Part shown: in pieces, positions 14,260 through 17,029 of the stretch
Position numbering within the stretch: the stretch's first letter is position 1
How the letters are laid out: each line of letters starts with the position of its first letter
NCBI GenBank assembly: GCA_902496505.1
Contig: CABVBB010000004.1
Location: 1-17,029, forward strand
Source of the DNA: an uncultured Peptococcaceae bacterium
GTDB taxonomy: Bacteria > Bacillota > Peptococcia > Peptococcales > Peptococcaceae
Direction of reading: 5' to 3'
DNA length: 17,029 bases
Notes under the pieces: generated by a model
The model's input: only the letters and a program-made list of their open reading frames with translations
Database searches by the model: none
What the model was told of the DNA's origin: nothing
Translations under genes and position numbers: made by a program

Positions 14260-15192
14260 ATGCTGAAGAGTGAGCCTTTGTATTATTTGGTGGAGCTGGC
14301 TCGATGCAGATCATTTCGCATAGCCAGTGAAAATTTGCATATTACGCAGCCAGCGCTCAGTATTGCTATCAAGAAATTGGAGGCAGAGCTGGGCGTGACG
14401 CTTTTGGAGCGGACGACAAAAAGTGTGCATTTGACGGAGATAGGGGAGCAGATAGTGGGTCTGAGCAGAGAGGCTATCGAGCGCTTGGAAGCGGTGGAAC
14501 ACGCGGCAGCTGCTGAGCGGCTCAGAACACAAAAGGTGCATGATGTGGCGTATGATCATTTGCAGATCTATACTTTTCCGGCGCTTAGCCAGGGCTTTTT
14601 GGGGAAGGTATTGGATGAGCTCTGCCCTGGAGCGCCGCTTAACAAGCTGATTATCAAAGATGTACATTTAAAAGAGATGATGGCCTTGATCCAGGCCGAT
14701 GACTATGCCTTTGCGCTGGCCTGGCAGCTGCGCGGCGAACAGGAAGCCGTTCCGGCAGAGATCGGCTTTTGGCGGCTGTATTCCACCAAGGCGCAGCTGA
14801 TGCTTTCCCAAGAGAGTCGGCTGGTGGCGCAGGACGTTTCCGCCCTGGCTTTGAAGGCGGTTTTAGCAATGCCGTTGGTCAGCTATGAGGGCGGTTATGG
14901 CATCAATGATCTGATGTTTGCTCTGCTGAAGAAACGCTGGGGGATGCCGACTAATGTGATCGAAGTCCCGAGCATGACGCTTTTTGAGCAATTCATTTCA
15001 AGTGGCAATGCGATCGCTTTCGGCGCCGATCTCACCGGCTGGCGCTCGTTGGACAAGAGCAACAGTCATATGAAAAATCGGTTTATACCTCTTAAAGATA
15101 ATATTATCTTTGACTTTGTGTTGTACTATAATAAGCGCTGCCCGACTGAGCTGCGAGAACATGTGATCGCGGTCTTTGCCGATCATATCTGA
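14260..15192 (+). CDS. LysR-family transcriptional regulator (module B)
   Basis: 310 residues. The N-terminal helix-turn-helix covers about residues 16-60: SFRIASENLHITQPALS then LEAELGVTLLERTTKSVHLTEIG, a classic LysR signature. The rest is the effector-binding region, with little visible similarity to the module A regulator. AAAGGAG ends at 14251, eight bases before ATG 14260 and two before the in-frame ATG 14254, so I prefer 14260. The gene has its own promoter and lies downstream of the permease-phosphoesterase operon in the same direction, behind a terminator. By analogy with module A it probably controls that operon, perhaps through the inverted repeat at 10518-10540 (inference). Confidence 0.9.
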   Translation: MLKSEPLYYLVELARCRSFRIASENLHITQPALSIAIKKLEAELGVTLLERTTKSVHLTEIGEQIVGLSREAIERLEAVEHAAAAERLRTQKVHDVAYDHLQIYTFPALSQGFLGKVLDELCPGAPLNKLIIKDVHLKEMMALIQADDYAFALAWQLRGEQEAVPAEIGFWRLYSTKAQLMLSQESRLVAQDVSALALKAVLAMPLVSYEGGYGINDLMFALLKKRWGMPTNVIEVPSMTLFEQFISSGNAIAFGADLTGWRSLDKSNSHMKNRFIPLKDNIIFDFVLYYNKRCPTELREHVIAVFADHI

Positions 15193-15280
15193 TCAGAGTC
15201 TGCTTTAAAGGGATCAGTCGCCAGCAAAGATGAATCTCTCTTGTCGCGTGCATTTTCCTCTGGCGGTGCGGCGGTTAATT

Positions 15281-15289
15281 TGCTATGAT
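15281..15289 (+). promoter_or_regulatory. Extended -10 promoter for cvpA
   Basis: TGCTATGAT is an extended -10 element. No good -35 is found at 16-18 bases, which extended -10 promoters can tolerate. The predicted start is near 15296, about 35 bases before the gene. Confidence 0.5.
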
Positions 15290-15330
15290 AAGAGAAACCG
15301 TTGGTAGGCGGCGAAGGGAGGACAAAAGTG

Positions 15331-16041
15331 ATGGTGGACATCGTGGTGCTGGTGCTGCTGGCGGCGGCTTTTATCGTGGGTTATGGCCGAGGGCTGGTGC
15401 GGTCTTTGGTGGGGCTGGTGGGCAATCTGGCGGCTTTGGCGCTGGCGTTTGGTTTGGCTCGTCCGGTGGCGCTGTGGTCGGGCGAGAAGTTTGGCGCGGT
15501 GAGCATGCTGGCGGGAAAGGTGCAGGCGCTTTTACCTCTGCCGGAGGGTTTTGATGAGGCGATGGCCTCGGCGGATGGCGTCTCGGCGCTGTATACGTAC
15601 CTGAATCAGCTGCATCTGCCGAAAGGGCTGCGTCAAAGTCTGGTGCAGAGCGTGCAGGAGCATGTGCATGAGCTGGGACAAGGGGTATTCATGACCATGA
15701 GCGAATCCGTCTCGCAGGTGGTGGCAGAATATATCTGGCAGGGTGTGGTCTTTGTGCTGCTCTGGCTGGCGATCGCGGCGCTGCTCATGGGCGGCAGCCG
15801 TTTGATCATGGGCGTGGTTCATCAGGTGCCGATCGTGGGCACAGTGGATCGGGCGGCCGGCGGTGTGATCATGCTCATTTTGGTGGCGCTGACGCTGGCG
15901 GTGCTCTATAATGCGCTGGGCGTGTTGGTCGGGCTGCATGCGGAGGATAATGCGCTCTGGGCGGCCATCAGTGAGTCGAGGCTCCTAAGCGGGCTGCAAA
16001 CGATTCTGCAGACGGCGGTGAGCTGGAAAAAGGCTGTTTAA
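15331..16041 (+). CDS. cvpA: CvpA family membrane protein
   Basis: 236 residues with four predicted membrane segments, near residues 3-17, 25-43, 133-152 and 165-190, and a soluble stretch of about 90 residues between the second and third. GYGRGLVRSLVGLVG after the first segment and VPIVGTVDRAAGGVI before the last are the hallmarks of CvpA/colicin V production family proteins. These are inner-membrane proteins with an unclear role in envelope function. GAAGGGAGG lies nine bases before ATG 15331; GTG 15328 is an alternative. The radical SAM gene follows after 86 bases without a terminator, so cotranscription is likely. Confidence 0.88.
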   Translation: MVDIVVLVLLAAAFIVGYGRGLVRSLVGLVGNLAALALAFGLARPVALWSGEKFGAVSMLAGKVQALLPLPEGFDEAMASADGVSALYTYLNQLHLPKGLRQSLVQSVQEHVHELGQGVFMTMSESVSQVVAEYIWQGVVFVLLWLAIAALLMGGSRLIMGVVHQVPIVGTVDRAAGGVIMLILVALTLAVLYNALGVLVGLHAEDNALWAAISESRLLSGLQTILQTAVSWKKAV

Positions 16042-16127
16042 ACGCCAAAAAAGTTTCGGTCAAATGCCGACGGATTCCGCCATCAGCGGTCAAGCTGCAC
16101 ATTGTGGGAAGGAAAAGGAGCAAGGTT

Positions 16128-17029
16128 ATGTCGAATTATTATCGGGAATATTCGCCGTATCTCGTGGAGCGCTACGGCGAGCGGGTGTATAAGGTGCCCA
16201 TCACCCTCGCGGGCGGGACATGCCCGAATCGGGACGGTACGGTGGGGACTGGCGGCTGTATTTTCTGCGATGCCCAAGGCTCGGGTTTCCAGTGTCTGCC
16301 GGAAACGATGACCATTGAGGAGCAGCTGGAAGAGAATATGGCTTTTTACCACCGACGCTTCGGGGCCAATAAATTCATCAGCTATTTGCAGACCTACAGC
16401 AATACGTACATGGATCTGGACAAATTCCGCGAGGTCACTGAGCGCGCTTCCAGTGCTGAGGCGCTGGTGGGCATGGCGGTCTCGACGCGGCCGGACTGTG
16501 TAAATGATCAGTATTTGGCGCATTTGGTCGAGCTGGCTGAGAGCAGGAATTTGGATATCGATATTGAATTAGGACTGCAAACGGTGAATTACCATAATTT
16601 GGTTGATATTAACCGGGGACATACGTTGGCAGAGTTTATCGACGCAGTGCTGAGGATCAAGCGCTTTGGCTTGAGCTGTACAGCGCATGTGATCTTGAAC
16701 CTGCCCCATGACGATATGCTGGACGTTGTCGAGACAGCCAAGATCATTTCGGCGCTGGGCGTTGATTTTGTCAAGATCCATTCGCTTTACATCGTGGGCG
16801 GCACAGAATTGGCGCGTCGCTATGTGAATGGAGAATTTGAGCTGATCTCGCTGGAGGAATACGTCCAGCGGGCGGTCACGTTCATGGAGTATCTGGACCC
16901 GCAGATGGTCATCCAGCGATTGGTAGGAAAAGGTCCACAGGATAATCTGATTTTTTGTAATTGGGATACCAGCTGGTGGAAGATCAAAGACGCTATCGAA
17001 GCGGAATTTGAGAAACGGGGATCGTATCA
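16128..17029 (+). CDS. Radical SAM protein, TIGR01212 (YtqA/YhcC) family, 5' part
   Basis: The frame is open from ATG 16128 to the end of the window (300 codons), so the 3' end is missing. The iron-sulfur cluster motif is C32, C44 and C47 in TCPNRDGTVGTGGCIFC, the C-x11-C-x2-C spacing that distinguishes the TIGR01212 group from the usual C-x3-C-x2-C. Further family segments are SYLQTYSNTY, GMAVSTRPDC, ELGLQTVN, GLSCTAHVILNLP and VKIHSLYIV. It would reductively cleave S-adenosylmethionine; relatives are predicted to act on nucleic acid or protein, and I am not sure of the substrate. GAAAAGGAG lies a few bases before the start codon. It is likely cotranscribed with cvpA. Confidence 0.92.
   Translation, partial: MSNYYREYSPYLVERYGERVYKVPITLAGGTCPNRDGTVGTGGCIFCDAQGSGFQCLPETMTIEEQLEENMAFYHRRFGANKFISYLQTYSNTYMDLDKFREVTERASSAEALVGMAVSTRPDCVNDQYLAHLVELAESRNLDIDIELGLQTVNYHNLVDINRGHTLAEFIDAVLRIKRFGLSCTAHVILNLPHDDMLDVVETAKIISALGVDFVKIHSLYIVGGTELARRYVNGEFELISLEEYVQRAVTFMEYLDPQMVIQRLVGKGPQDNLIFCNWDTSWWKIKDAIEAEFEKRGSY

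Noticed and set aside
1..17029. Horizontal transfer, insertion sequences or CRISPR
   Set aside because: No transposase, integrase, terminal inverted repeats or regularly spaced repeats were seen, and base composition looks even across the genes by eye.

Overview
The window reads as chromosome of an anaerobic, moderate-GC Firmicute, most likely a member of the Negativicutes. The basis is the combination of strong GGAGG-type ribosome binding sites, an S-layer-homology (SLH) cell-wall protein, DASS-type anion transporters, CvpA and a YtqA/YhcC-type radical SAM protein. This placement is an inference from gene content; no rRNA or marker gene is present. I see no tRNA, rRNA, IS element, prophage, CRISPR array or integration site.

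Layout. (1) 1-3263 is module A: the 3' part of a cytoplasmic alkaline-phosphatase-superfamily phosphoesterase, a DASS/SLC13-like permease, and a convergent LysR regulator. The regulator has a perfect-consensus sigma-A promoter and an intrinsic terminator. (2) 3391-5707 is a three-gene operon: a small zinc-ribbon protein, a stand-alone ABC ATPase of the ModF/YlmA type without a permease, and an unrecognised helical protein. A hairpin terminator follows. (3) 5708-6192 is a long non-coding stretch with a clear promoter, a compact structured RNA (three-way junction plus intrinsic terminator) and then the leader of the next gene. (4) 6193-10368 encodes a 1391-residue secreted SLH protein with a beta-helix-like body, a tandemly duplicated domain I do not recognise, and an acidic tail. 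It ends in a strong terminator. (5) 10650-15192 is module B: a DASS/SLC13 permease, a full-length paralogue of the module A phosphoesterase 11 bases downstream, and a LysR regulator. (6) 15331 to the end holds CvpA and the start of a TIGR01212-type radical SAM protein.

The main pattern is the repeated association of one phosphoesterase family with a permease and a LysR regulator, in two arrangements either side of the SLH gene. The two phosphoesterases share roughly half their residues over the C-terminal 240 positions. The permeases and the regulators' effector domains look much more diverged. This suggests (inference) two systems that import different organic anions sharing one cleavable phospho-type group and process them in the cytoplasm. 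The second item of interest is the structured RNA at about 5901-6037, which could be either a free small RNA or a terminating leader controlling the SLH gene.
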